Source: Psococerastis gibbosa | Lineage: Eukaryota; Arthropoda; Insecta; Psocodea; Psocidae | Length of the DNA: 64,000 nt | NCBI GenBank assembly: GCA_963971405.1 | Contig: OZ020486.1 | Coordinates: 2,480,001 to 2,544,000 of the forward strand | Direction of reading: 5' to 3' | Part shown: positions 23,101 to 34,795 of the stretch, one piece after another | Layout: each line of letters starts with the position of its first letter | Position numbering within the stretch: the first letter of the stretch is position 1 | Notes under the pieces: model-generated | Seen by the model: only the letters and a program-made list of their open reading frames with translations | Database searches by the model: none | Told to the model about the DNA's origin: nothing | Made by a program: the position numbers and the translations under genes

Positions 23101-26100
23101 AGAGATAAATCTGAATATTGTTCTGGAGTACAATGTACAATGTACCTCAGATGCATTGTAAGCTGTGAGTGGAATGTGAGTCACGAAATTTGCAGACGCA
23201 TGAAAAATCTCGAATATGTCTTTAGCAAAATGCAGATAGTACTTCGGTGTCGGAATATGCGGTTGAACCTTCGATTCAGGATGGTGAATAGTTGTGTGTT
23301 CTGTATGGTATGGAGGGACGGACTTTGGCACAAGCTATGGAGGGCAGAATCAGTGAATTTGCAATCTGGGTATTCAGACGACTGCTCCGCATATTCTGAA
23401 AAGATCGGGTCCCTAATGCTGAGGTCCTGAAGCGAATGGATACAGAAGCCGAGTTGCTGATGACGGTTAAGAAACGGAAACTAACCTGCTTCGGCCATGT
23501 GATGAAGAACTTGTGCATTGTAATAATGCCATCTGCATGTAATAGTCCTAGGGAAGATAGAAGGACTGAGGGCTCCCGGCAGAAAGAGAACCTGGTTGAA
23601 AAGCCTGAGGCAGTGGTTTGGCCAGGGCAGCCAAGGTCCAATTGCCAATCTTCGATAGAAGAGGCATTTAATGAATAAGACGAAAGGGTCCTGAAACCAA
23701 TGTCAGCTTGACCTGTCTAAATAATGATAATAGTCCAGTTGGTCGAAATATAGAATTAGAAACCAAAGGTCCAAGTTCTAAACTCGGCATGAAAGGAAAA
23801 AAATTGTATTAATGAAGTAACAATCAAAATATTGGCAGTTGGACGACCTGGCCTGAGGGCGGGTAGAGAATCTTCTTTCTTAAGCACTGTCCTATAAGGG
23901 ATGCTGTGGTGAGCAACATTCCCAGCGGCCGAGTCTGGGTGTACAGGTGCCCATTAGGGTTGGGTGGACGGTGGGGGAAAATTGGGAAATTCAAGTCTCG
24001 AACCGCAACCTTCTGAATCATAGTGCAGTTCTCTGCCAGCTGAACTATGCCCGGTTCTTAGTATTTTTGTAGCTATCGTGTGCGTCTAGAGTGTTGGGCG
24101 ACACCTCTTAAAACCCTTGAAACCCCAGAGGCCGTATTAAGGCCGGAGACCACCATAGCTTTAAAGTTTCGGTAAGGAATTTTACATGGTATCGACACAC
24201 ATACATTCTTTACCGAGACGTTTCACACTGTGATGTGACCCAGTGTAACCAGCAGTGAAATTTGCATGAAAAACTATGTTTCTTAGATGTCAGCAATTGC
24301 TTCTTTTTGGATAAATGCAGTGTTTCATACCTTAAAATTGCTGGCCAGACAGTACAGCTCTAACGTAAAGGCTATGAAAAATGGGTCCAGGCGTTATACA
24401 ATATCAGACAACCCAATTTGTGCAAGTGAGGCATGACGCGGCAGAAATTAATGAGTGATGCGATCGTGACATCCTGCATTCACTTTCCCTGGTTTAATAT
24501 GAAATTAGCTATAATCGTAGTTCGTAACCAGTTTCACGTGATCATGAGTCTAGTCTAGTGGTAAAGGCTCCGGTTTATTGTCAGAAAGTTGATGGTTCAA
24601 GTCCCGCGCTTGGTAATTTCTTTGTACCACGGAGTGGTGTAAACCTGGTGATCCTGACAAATAGTATTGTACGGTATCTTATAGCAATCATTCTGCTATG
24701 TTTATGCGTAGGTAGTTGCGCCAAAGGTAGTTAGGTTATTAAGGGCCATTCCCATCATGTGGTTATAGGCTAGATACGAATTTTGACCCATGGGATGCCA
24801 AACCTGTTGTGTGTCCTACTCTACATACTGACTCCAGAAACTAATAAATACATTTAGCCATGTTTTAAGTGGTCTAGGGCCGCCTGTGTTCCATGCCACC
24901 CGAAGCAAGTTCGGGTTTCGAAACCAGTACCTTTCTGCTCAACGTCAAACAGTATATACTGTGTATATTTTGCAGATAGGACTAATGAGAAATGGATGTC
25001 TCCTAGAAGAAGGAAGCCCAGCAGTTCTGATCCACAAGTACAACGCAACTTCCATCGAGTCTGTATTTTTGGCCCTATCCGCCAACCAAGACCAGGGCCT
25101 GCAAAAGGTATGTATCAAACTATAAATTATTCAGAAAAAGATTCCACAAATGGCTTATAGAAACACAAGTGTCGTAAACAAACGTAAAATATCAAATAAC
25201 ACGTACATACACTCCTGCATATTTACCGCCATTATTAATATATCTAGTCTGAACTAATAATTTTCCCCCTAAAGCGGGCCTAGCCCATAGGGCAAAACTA
25301 TTTTTTGTTGTATACTGTTTTTATGTAAAGACGGAAAAATAAACTATTCATAAACTAAAAAAAATTCAAACAATTCGTAAACGGTATGGCATTATGTAGC
25401 CTACCAACTAAACCCCACTCGGCTAAATACATATTAAAAATTGACCCATTATAGGCTCTCTTCTAAGGAAGTCTAGTAAATCGAGCTTTATTAGGAACTA
25501 GACGTTCAAAAACTTACACTTGAGGATGGGGCCAGGTGGAGAGCTTCGTGTCTTCGGCTCTATCAGAATTGCATCAGGCGGGTCAGATGGGTACCTGCAG
25601 CTCAGTCAACCAATGATTTGCCAGTTGTGACCTAGATGGAGCGGGAAGTTTTCGCCGTAGGCCATACATAGTGAAAATTAATCTAATAAGATCGTCTGGG
25701 ACCCAAGTACGCAGAATTTCTGCGCTTGCGATTCTGTTGGCAGCCCTACTGTTGAATTGTTCATTTGTTTTTAATTTTCCAATATTTGCTTTTTATTATG
25801 TTGCAATCCATTTCCTTTGGCATTTTCCCGTACGTTCCACCGCTGTCGGCCATATTTAGCTTATGGTTAGGTGCCATCTATTCTATTTTATTTTTGTTGA
25901 ATTGCATAGGTACTACGTAGTGTTAGTTAGAATGCCGCTAGATGGAAGCTACCATTGTTGCCTACTGTTGGTTTTTATTTCATGTTGTCCAGGTGGAGAC
26001 AGGTGATTATGCAGCTACTCCAGTTCCAGTGAAGCACAGCCCCAGGTTTACATCGACTTCGCCAGCTAGGGCCAAGGCTTTGATACGCAAGAACATTCTC

Positions 26101-29100
26101 AGGATTATACGGCATCCCGGGTAAGTACCTACAACAACTACTACTGTTGGGTACAACCAGGAGGGTGAAATGGGCATCCGCAGCGCATGTAATGAAGCGG
26201 CAAAAAGTAGGTTCCTACTCAAAGTGGGCAGTTCTCGCCATATGCCCAACACGTCAATATAAAGTTATTTTGAGTGCAAGTGACCCACGGTCAAGTGCGC
26301 AGAACTTACCGCGCCAGACTTGTTTTGTCAACCCTGCCTGTTGATTTGTTTTTAATTTTCTTTTTTCTTTTTTTATGTTTTTACCTGGAAACGGTTCGTT
26401 TGCTATTTGCCCCTACGTTTGACCGCTATCGGCCTTACTAAGCTTAACTAAGGCTTGAGACGTTTGATAATTATGATGATGGTTAAGATAATGAGGAGTG
26501 ATAAAGCAGTAGAATAGTTCAGAAAACACTTTCAGAACGACCACGGCCTATCATCCCGGATTCTACTGCTTCATCACGTAACTCCGGTCTTGAAAACCTT
26601 TGTAATTGTATTGATAATGAGGAGAATAATTTTGTTGACATATCTTCCTTTGTTGCAGAGGTCTCCTTTTCTCCTTTGTTCTGCCCCTATTGGAGATTTG
26701 CACCTTCTTCCTGTCGGTATGTACTATTATCGTGTGTACATATAATAGTACAATATGGTAGTATTTGAAGGGTTCCTTTATGGACGTTAAACCTTGCAAT
26801 GCCAATGGCCTCATCGAATTTTCAGATATCATTTTTCGGAATAATTTTGCCCGCATGCAAACTGGTACATGTCCTCGATGTAAGCCCACACCAGCTACCA
26901 AAGACAGTGCATATGCTGACTGAGACATGCATATCATTGGTACAGCATAACAGATGTGCGCGCGAGTTAACCATGTTTGGGTACATATACCATTCACGGT
27001 ATTTCAGGTAGGGAGCATCCGGGGGATCTCCGTTCGGCTGTAGTCAATCGTTCTCACAACTGCACTGCTCCGCTGATAGTTATGTCACCAGAAACAAAAG
27101 TTGTACACCACCGATCGATCAATTGATTGATCATGACCTGGTGGATGAGTGAGTCTGTTTCTTAAGTTGAGGCACCCTAAGGGCAGACTTCTTTACCTCA
27201 GAGAGAAGGAGAGTTGACTAACAGAGTGAACCTCCTGATTATAGTGGATTCCGAACCACTTGGAGGAACATTGTAAAGTCACACGATTAATTCAGAGGTG
27301 ACCAGGACTCGACACGCTCTTTGACTAACTGGTTAGTCTCAGCGTGTTATCACGTCCTGCGCTGTCCCCCTGCCAACGCCGTACACTACCAAGTTTACTG
27401 CAGTTTTGAACAGGCCCTGTGCTGGTGGTCGGTGGATTCACAGGAATTATCGATCGTAGAGTCGTCAAAAATAGGCGTTAAATAACCAGAAATGCTCCTC
27501 TACATTTCGATGTATGACATGTGGCCTTCACTAACACCAATTGGTCACAGTTCTTGAATTCCGATCCTCGGGACTACCACACCAATCATTTTTTTGTACC
27601 AATTAAATTCATCCATCCAGAATCGTATTAATTAATCAAAAATATGGCATTCCTTAGTAAAAATGCTCCCCTACATTTTGATGCATGATATGTGCCCGCT
27701 TGTAACACAATGACAACAATTATTGAACTTTAAACTCCATCAAAGTCATTGATTTATTGATGGTATTCCAGGTAGGGGGCATCCCCGACGACCTCCGTTT
27801 AGCTGTAGTCAACCAGGAACTGTCCGCCCAGCAGCATTGCTCCCACCCGAGCTACATCGTCAACAATAGCTGCCAGTTCACACACCTCAGTTGCTCATTC
27901 CTAGCTGATCTGCACGACTCAATTGAAACTAAGGTGCAGTCATAATGTTCTGAATGAACTTTTGTTGACCTAGGGCTACTTATCTTAGCGCTTTGGTCAT
28001 AGCCCAATGCCAAACGACCCCATAGATTGTTACGGATAAATATTTTCTCGGCATACATTTTGGGAGGGGTATAAAATAAATATACTAGTACTAATTCATT
28101 TTATTTATTAAAAAAAAGGTTAATTGCATACAAACATTGACCTCTTCAGTCGCCTCTGTAGGTTAGTACCCGTGTTTTGTTACGACAAGTCCCCGATCGC
28201 ATGGCGTATAGATACTCGCGCACAAGGACAAGCACGCTACCAACTTGACATTCAAAAATTGTCAGGACAGCCGAGATACGGTTTGGCAAGAGTCTGGGCT
28301 TTGGCCTAATTTAATCAACTTCGATGGTGTGCTTGTACTAGTGCGAGGCTTGTTATACGCATTATACGCCCCTATACTTGCGATCGGAGACGTGTCGTAA
28401 CTCAGCACGGGTACAGAGGTAACTGATGAGGTTAATCGGATTCATTCATTAAATTGTTTGCATGCAATTAATATTTTCTCTAATAAAGTATATTTTAGAT
28501 GGCTCAAAAATCGATATTTCCCATAGAATAAATATGTCCTGTATAAATCGACTATGTAAAAAAGTGGGGTTACTCCGAAATAGACTGGAGAAGTTATATG
28601 GTGAGGATTTTTAAGAATTTGCATTCAGCTCATTGTCCAACAGCTACTATATTTCCTTGAATCCATTATAAATAATGATTTCAGTACGTTTTAGAGTATT
28701 TCAACTCTACAGACGAAGCGATGGCGGTAGCGAAGCATGGCGGCCACATTTTGGCGGTACTGCATTTCGGGCAGAACTTCACCACGGCTCTCGAGGAGAG
28801 GTACATACTCGGAAAAGACTCCAGTGACCAAGTACTCGAGGATAGCGGCGTAGAAGTCTGGATAGACATGACAGGTAAGAAGTAGGAAAGAGATGCGATA
28901 TTACAATACTATGTGTATCTATTTTGGTGGCAATGGATTTTAGAAACAACTCCATTACAGCGTCCGACATGATTGGATGAGCGAGATGAGACTCCAGTAA
29001 CCAAGTACCTTACTCGAGGTCAAAAAACAAAAACTTAGTGTTTTAATAATAATTGTTGTTATAACTAGTGTTAGTGAAACTCAAATAATTAACTTTGTCA

Positions 29101-32100
29101 AAGAAACCCACTAGTATTAGTACAAAACCCTGAGCGCTTACGGCAGAAACTGCCATCTACAGAAGGAAACCCACTAACACATCAATGATTTGAGACTTGC
29201 TGAACTCGAAGAGAAGATGCAAATGTGACTAGGGAGAGGAAACCTTAGTTTAGCCGAAGTATAGAACTTGGAGCTGCTATTGCGGAGGTAGAGGGGAGGG
29301 GGGGCCGGGGGTGGTTACCTATTATTAAATATCTGGCTAAATCTATGAGAGGGGATGATAGTGTGAATAATGTGTCGTTCACTATGTCTTCCCTATTGTT
29401 TGAAGAATTTTTCAACTTCTACGTTTTTGTGGAGGGCTGGCCATTTATGGTGATTGAAAGTGTGGTTTCCTGAGTTAATGTCATTACAATACGACTTACG
29501 TTACGTCATCTGTTGTTTTTGGGCTGCTGGCTCCATTAATATAAGCAACGTAGTAGCATTTACAATACTATATCTAGGAACTAGCCAAAATAAAATAAAA
29601 AACTCCCGCATCAGCGATGCAGGTGCCCGGGGGAGATGAAGAGTCGAACGACCGCGGACGAGAGCGCAGGACCGCGTGTTGGTCTGTTGCTCTGTTGGTT
29701 CCCACCTTAACTAATTTGGTTGTAGTTCCAGATGTACAGATAGCGTTCCTGTTCCAGCTGAAACTCAGGCACATACAGCAAGTTTGCTTCTGATGAGTGA
29801 TGACTTTGTGTGGAAACGAGTCCCGACCTGGGCAGTTCCCAAGGACGATGTTTGGAATGTTATGCAAACAGAGCTGCGCCCGTTCAGTTTCATACTGAAC
29901 TGTAGCGCAGGACCGCACGAACCAAACCTGTGCTCTATTGGTTCCCACCTGAACTAATTGGGTTGTCGTTTCAGATGGACAGATGGCGTTCCTGTTCCAG
30001 CAGCAAGTCACAGACACCTACAGCAAATTTGCTTCTGATGTCATGATGATGTGTGGCAGAGAGTCCCGAGCTGCACAGGTCCCAGTACGGTTTATGGAGC
30101 CTGTTTACGGAATTCGAGGTGCTACGTACAATGCTTACATTGCGCCTGGAGTTCTCGTCACGTGAGTTCTGCTAGATGTTTTCAGTCGAATTTATAAAAA
30201 GAAGGATCCGCTTATACTTCACGAGTTGGAGCATTTGCTTGTGCTTCTAATCCAACAGAACAGAGCCTGTTCCAAACTGCAGCAAACGTGGTAGTGTGCA
30301 CAGGGTTGGCAGGGGTACATAGTGGGACATAATAACGTGTTGAGGCTATACTAGTCAGTCAAAGTGTTTGTCGAGTCCTGGTCACCTCCGAATTAATCGT
30401 GTAACTTTACTATGTTCCCCAAGTGGTTCGGGATCCACTGTAATCAGGTCACCTTGTCAGGCAACTCCTCTTCTCCCTGATGTGAAGAAATCTGCCCTTA
30501 CGGTGCCTCAAGTTAATAAACAGACTCACTCCCCCCGCCAGGCTGACAGGGCTGCTTAAAACATAAATACTGAAAGCAGGCTTTGGTAAACAAACAATGT
30601 TTCTAATCATAACGATATCGAGCTAGGCATTTGTTTCATGAGAAAAAAGGTTTCTCTTTATGGAATAATAGGCAACATTGAAATTGGAAATCCAGATGTC
30701 ATATTCAACCTCCAGTTGACCATTGTTAGTAATGATAAATAATTATTTATTTCAGGCTCGTGTTTTTCCTTGCTGTTACCGTCTCGTCTATTATAATTAT
30801 CGTGGAGCGTGACGAAGGGGTTAGTATACTATATTTAACTCCATATTAGCTAGGGTCCGATGTAAAAAAGATATTATAGGTACTGCTACTTGGCAGCTTA
30901 TGGCCCTAATTGTTAAATGGAAATTGGTCCTGAAGAAAGAGTTGGAATCTGTCTTAGTGGAGATAATATTAAAATGCAGATGAGTATTTCTTGTGAGGGA
31001 TGTGATTTTTGTACAAAAAATGCTCGGTGGGGTACGATTTGCTCTTAAAGTTATGGCTCGACTGCCATCCGCAGCTCAGGCAATGAAACAGCAACGATAT
31101 GTTTTCCAGTTTAATTAGATGGTTCTCGCCATAAGCCCAACAAGTCAAAATCGAGCCTTAAGATGGTCAACCGAGACTCAGGTGTCTGGCCTGCCTGTTG
31201 ACCTCGTGGTTTGTTTACATTTCTCGTTATTTTATGTTTGCAACTGTACAACCTAGATACATTTCCTCCACGACGATTTAACTAATGCCACCTACGTTTG
31301 CCCACTACCGGTCGGCCATACTTACCTTGTGGCTGGGCGCGGTGTATTATATTGTATTATCGTTGTGCCGAACTTACATACAAGCCTGACAGTTTCCGGT
31401 GTTGTAGGTATGGGAGCGCAGTCTAGTGGCTGGGGTGTCAACGAACGAAGTGCTGTTGTCTCACACCGTGACGCAGGGGCTGGTAATGACTTTACAGACT
31501 GCCGAGGTTCTTCTGGTCAGCTTTATGGGGTAAGTGACTATTTTCCCTTGCCACGTATGTGTAATATATGCTGGATTTGCTTGAATTGCTGGACTCCCTT
31601 GAGGTGCTACAAAGTAATGATGATTGTCATGACTTAATAGTCCATGGTCACCACTCCCTTGCTCTCATCCTTGGTACCTCACCTGATTAATGGGCATGAA
31701 AAGGAAGGGGTAGGCCGAATGCCTCCCCGCACTTGGACGTTCCTACATCCTGGTCCGCTGATTCCTGTAGACGAAACTCCTCCTGTCGTACAGCTGCTCT
31801 CACTCGCTCGACACTCTCTATCCAGGCAGTAGTAGAAAATCGGAAAGTTACGTCATCCCTGGATCCCCGGTGGTAATACAATGGATGCCCCGATCAGAAA
31901 CAGGAATCGGATCCTTCACGGAAGCTCAATCTTTGCAGGAATCAATCCCTCATAGAGGAAAATCCCTCATGGAAAACCCCTGTGAAAACGTGCACCCAAA
32001 CACACTCTCTACAGAGGTACTTATTAAAAAAAAGAACCTTTCCCAATGGGTCTCAGTACGCAAAAAAAAAATAATAATAATAATGTCTATGTGCCTTGTG

Positions 32101-34795
32101 CTTAACCATGGTTGAATTTTTTAATCTGTGCAGGTTCCAGCTGCGCTGTGTTGGCAGCTACGGGAACGTCACCTTCCTTCTCCTCATACAAGGGTTGTGC
32201 GGCATGAGTGCAGGTTGGTCAGTTACATTTCAATGGCTTATTCGGAAAATGACTAAAAAAAAAATGCGAAATTAGTTGGAATTTTCGTGTGCTCTCTGCT
32301 AGCATGTGTACCTGTACCTACCTACTGTATACTAGTTTTTCCAATCAATTATTGACACACATATTATATTATTCGCCTGTGGGAGTACCGTTCTTGAAAT
32401 ACCTGTTGTTATCTCTATATGCCCGAACTATGGAGACCTTACCTATATAAAATGCCCAGCAGTGATTGGTGCGATCCATCCCCATTCTTAACTTATAGAG
32501 AGAGGTGCCGTGGAACAGTCCCACAAAGCACCATTTCATTTTTTAATAAAATTCCTTTGCACGCTTCTTATTCGCATTTACACAGAGCAACAAAAGGGTT
32601 GCCAGTTGCCACTCACCAGAATTAATTATTGAAATTGTTTTTGGGTCTGCTTCATGGCACCTCTCTCCATAAGTTAAGTATGCGACATGTTGGATTTTCT
32701 ACAGAATGTTGTGCATTACAGTCTCGTTCTCGCTGTTGGTTTTTGAAGTGAAACTTCTTTGGGATACAGATACAGATTTTAGCAGGGCAATGAGTTGGGC
32801 TGGCCCCCCTGTGGCGCGACACGCAGCAAAAAAATATGTAGGGCTGTAGTCTGAACTATTAGGCATACTGAAGGAGGGGACCCCCCGTGGTACTTTTGAA
32901 TTGGAAGAGTCGCCCTCTCGCCCTTCGAGCAGGTATGTCCCTTAAACACGAGTGGAACACCAGCGATTGCAGGTGTTCCATTTTAATTGTTTGGGCGGGT
33001 TAACTCACGGTTAACTTAACTACTTAAAACAATTATTTGTTTTACATTGTGAGGCTAGTTTGTGTATTTAGCAGTTTGGTAATATTAAAAAATACTACAT
33101 TTTGAAAAAAATAATATATATTGAAAAAACCGAGCGTGTGCATAAGACCGCACGGCAGAAGTGAAAACTGAATTAGCATTCCAAATCAATTTAGTACAAT
33201 TTTAGTACGTATATGTAGTAAATAATATTATGTATTATGTAGTATTATTAGGGATTGTGTTCGTAGATTGAATGAGAAACAAGTCAGAAATTAATACTAT
33301 ATAATAATAACCGAGTGTGTGCTTAAGACTGCACGGCAGATGTGAAAACTTCATTAGCATTCCCAATCAATTTAGTACAATTTTAGTACGTATATGTAGT
33401 AAATAATATGATGCATTGTGTTGTATTATTAGGGATTGTGTTCGTAGATTGAATGAGAAACAAGTCAGAAATTAATACTATATAATACATAATATTGCAT
33501 TGCTTACTATTTACATAAGTTATAAATTGATTGGGATTGCCAATGAAGTTTCACTTCTGCCGTGCGGTCTTAAGCACACATTTGGTTTTTTTTATCCCCG
33601 GACTCCCCTCAAACTCGTTCTTCTAATGAACCTTTTTCTTATATAAATCCAAAGAGACATCACATCAAAGAGCAATGTTTTGACAGGCTGGGTAGACATT
33701 TGGGCCCATGGTCTGATTGATTACGCGTTAACATTTTCCCATATGAAAGAGGTCGAATAGACTAATATGTAATAAATATGTAAAGACTGTTTGTTCTATT
33801 ACTAAGTCAATCTGGCAAAGTTGAGGTTATAAAGCCCTCTCGTACTCCCAACGAGGATGACCCGCAACCGTCTGCTTTACATGAAGCACGGCCTGAAAAT
33901 GTAGCAAGTGTAGGACACGAACGGAAATTTCGAGTGAAAACCAGAGTCTGTACCACTACTATCCATTGATTTATCCTAACACATGTAGGTAACTGTTTAC
34001 GTTTCTTTTTTAGGACTAGCAATTTCCGTATTCTGCAACACTGTAACTGCTTCCAATCTCATGGCAATGGGTAGCTTTGTTCCCGTCATATTTCTAAGTG
34101 GTAAGTTAAATATTGCTATCCATACCAACAGTCCTAGCGTTTTTGTATACCACTTTTATATTAGCACCTAGCATTCTAAAATTGTCTTGTTTACATTTTT
34201 AACCCCATATTAAGATATTATTAAACGGCATGGCAAGCCGGCAAGAGGCTATAGCTATAGCTGGGCTTGGATCTTATAAGGTCGAAGAGACCAGAGACCA
34301 ATATAATTAAAGACTTTCACGAGCGAGCGACGACTACCATGGTGGGGTATGAAAGTGAACTTGCAAACGTTTCGTCAACAGTGGCGCTGCGTAGACTTCG
34401 AAGGTTGTACCTCGATGGTTCCATAGCGAGTGACTGGGTAGGTGGCTGTGTACTGAGATGTATAATATTGGCCCTGGTTGGCTCGCTCTCTCCCATCAGC
34501 CCGGATTCTACTGCTTCTTCATATGAATTCGGCCGTGGAAGCCTTTTCAGTTACATTTTTCTATATTAACTAAAAAAAAAAATGGTCCTTGTTAGGTTCG
34601 CTGTGGCCTGTGGAGGGGATGCCGCAGCCGCTGCGCTGGTTTGCCGCCGCGATGCCGACGACGCTGGCAACGCAGGGGCTGCGTGACGTCATGGAGAAGG
34701 GGTGGGGGCTGGGCCCCAGCTGTGTCGTGCCCGTCGCGTGGACTGCTGTGCTTGCTGTCTTCAGCTGTGTAGTATTAAACTATAAAAGTCGTTGA
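20188..34795 (+). CDS. ABC half transporter, H subfamily (ABCG20/23-like)
   Basis: Fifteen exons are supported: 20188-20282, 21227-21357, 21758-21926, 22577-22775, 24976-25107, 25993-26120, 26659-26716, 27772-27933, 28685-28874, 29975-30161, 30756-30819, 31408-31529, 32134-32213, 34014-34100 and 34596-34795. All have AG acceptors and GT donors, phases agree throughout, and they total 2004 nt (667 aa). The first coding exon starts after an acceptor at 20170. The nucleotide-binding domain comes first: Walker A GASGCGKTT (37-45), Q-loop MPQ (about 77), signature SGGQQ (132-136), Walker B VILDEPT (152-158), H-loop TTHY (186-189), then the conserved EEARQAHTIGLMR. TM1 is about 285-304. A cysteine-bearing loop follows (HCSHPSY..NNSC..LSC), then five more hydrophobic segments to the C-terminus (ABC-2 permease). 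This NBD-first half-size layout is ABCH, an arthropod-rich subfamily linked to lipid export to the cuticle. It should act as a dimer at the plasma membrane; the substrate is unknown. The exon at 27772 has a weak donor (gtgcag). Confidence 0.92.
20604..21008. mobile_element. MITE, family E copy 2, carrying a tRNA-like (SINE) insert
   Basis: The left end aatatatttaacaaagggta and its inverted right end (ccttgttaaatatatt) match the element at 14431-14653, including gtaagtccaactaa on the right. The centre (about 20670-20830) holds, on the minus strand, a tRNA-like head: a box A-like ggttgagtcgttagag at about 20793-20810, with a degenerate box B downstream. It looks like a SINE captured in or inserted into the MITE. 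It lies in intron 1 of the ABC transporter. Confidence 0.7.
21686..21703. repeat. CT microsatellite
   Basis: A (CT)n run of about 9 units lies in the intron just before the third ABC transporter exon. Confidence 0.8.
23330..23680 (+). pseudogene. LINE reverse-transcriptase C-terminal fragment
   Basis: Translation gives MDTEAELLMTVKKRKLTCFG followed by HVMKN, then RRTEGSRQKE. This matches the RKL.W.GHV..(basic) tail typical of non-LTR retrotransposon polymerases of the RTE/craniofacial-development-protein-2-like type. It is truncated and frameshifted, and lies in an intron of the ABC transporter gene. Confidence 0.7.
23828..24058 (-). repeat. tRNA-derived SINE
   Basis: On the minus strand the element starts near 24056 with gaaccgggcatagttcagct, then ggcagag (box A-like) and ggttgcggttcgagact (box B-like) about 45 nt later. 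A roughly 150-bp unrelated body follows. The cloverleaf cannot be completed, so it is not a functional tRNA. Confidence 0.65.
24535..24680 (+). repeat. tRNA-derived SINE head, plus strand
   Basis: A box A-like tagtctagtggtaaaggc at 24551-24568 and a box B-like ggttcaagtcc at 24594-24604 are spaced as in a tRNA gene. Acceptor-stem pairing is not evident, and the following gtaccacggagtggtgtaaa suggests a SINE body. It lies in an ABC transporter intron. Confidence 0.6.
25690..25950. repeat. Dispersed repeat family B, copy 2
   Basis: It shares gggacccaagtacgcagaat, then cgtacgttccaccgctgtcg, gcttatgg and ggtgccatctattctat with copies at 3390-3660, 26150-26450 and 31070-31400. It lies directly before the ABC transporter exon at 25993. 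Confidence 0.6.
26150..26450. repeat. Dispersed repeat family B, copy 3
   Basis: It contains gggcatccgcagcgcatgta, gcggcaaaaagtaggttcct, aagtgcgcagaacttac and ccctacgtttgaccgctatc, the most complete version of the family in this window. It lies in the intron after the exon at 25993-26120. Confidence 0.65.
26490..26610. repeat. Dispersed repeat family F (hairpin-forming), copy 1
   Basis: It contains aaagcagtagaat and, inverted after a short gap, attctactgctt, plus accacggcctatcatcccgg. The same modules occur at 34350-34560 and at the long hairpin at 57414-57660. Confidence 0.65.
27008..27080 (+). pseudogene. Fossil duplicate of an ABC transporter exon (copy of 27772 exon)
   Basis: The run tatttcaggtagggagcatc followed by ggatctccgttcggctgtag closely copies the acceptor and first 45 nt of the true exon (tattccaggtagggggcatc..gacctccgtttagctgtag). 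In the phase needed, it reads VGSIRGISVRL then a stop, so it cannot replace the exon. The similarity starts just upstream of the acceptor and fades after about 70 nt. It is a partial tandem duplicate that has decayed. Confidence 0.8.
27146..27425 (-). repeat. Dispersed repeat family G, inverted copy 1
   Basis: This block (gagtctgtttcttaagttga ... ggtgaccaggactcgacac ... ccccctgccaac ... gaacaggccctgtgc) is the reverse complement of 30250-30560. The two copies lie in different introns of the ABC transporter gene and face each other. Confidence 0.8.
29655..29900 (+). pseudogene. Fossil duplicate of an ABC transporter exon with its 5' intron flank
   Basis: Intron flank (gcgcaggaccgc .. ggttcccacc) and exon sequence (gcgttcctgttccag .. 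gtttgcttctgatg .. gagtcccgacc) repeat the region 29895-30085, which holds the true exon 29975-30161. A putative acceptor at 29731 would keep phase. However, a one-base loss near 29765 shifts the frame and a stop follows within about 20 codons. It is therefore a decayed tandem duplicate of about 240 bp. Confidence 0.82.
30250..30560 (+). repeat. Dispersed repeat family G, inverted copy 2
   Basis: Reverse complement of 27146-27425 over most of its length (gagtcctggtcacctccgaa, ggcagggg, ctgcagcaaacgtggtagtg). It contains no usable frame. Confidence 0.8.
31070..31400. repeat. Dispersed repeat family B, copy 4
   Basis: It shares gccatccgcagctcaggcaa, ttctcgccataagcccaaca, cgagactcaggtgtctggcc and the ggccatacttaccttgtgg end with the other copies. 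It ends just before the ABC transporter exon at 31408. Confidence 0.6.
32487..32678. mobile_element. Short MITE with 27-bp inverted ends
   Basis: The left end cttaacttatagagagaggt followed by gccgtg is inverted at the right as catggcacctctctccataa then gttaag. The length is about 192 bp and it is non-coding. It lies in an intron of the ABC transporter gene. Confidence 0.8.
33125..33590. mobile_element. TIR element with internal tandem duplication
   Basis: The left end ccgagcgtgtgcataagacc with gcacggcagaagtgaaaac is inverted at the right (gtttcacttctgccgtgcgg with tcttaagcacaca). Between them the left end plus about 185 bp (attagcattcc .. agtacgtatatgtag .. aatgagaaacaagtcagaaa) is present twice, the second copy starting near 33310. 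The result is three terminal-end copies, two direct and one inverted. Confidence 0.85.
34310..34560. repeat. Dispersed repeat family F, copy 2
   Basis: It holds tatgaaagtgaacttgcaaa, then cgtttcgtcaaca, ggcgctgcgtagacttcgaa, atcagcccggattctactgc and ggccgtggaagccttttcag. All of these modules occur in the same order around the hairpin at 57414-57660. Confidence 0.7.

Noticed and set aside
24535..24610. Possible tRNA gene
   Set aside because: Box A and box B are present, but acceptor and anticodon stems do not pair convincingly; better read as a SINE head.
31329..31637. 102-aa plus-strand frame
   Set aside because: It overlaps the true ABC transporter exon 31408-31529 in the wrong frame.
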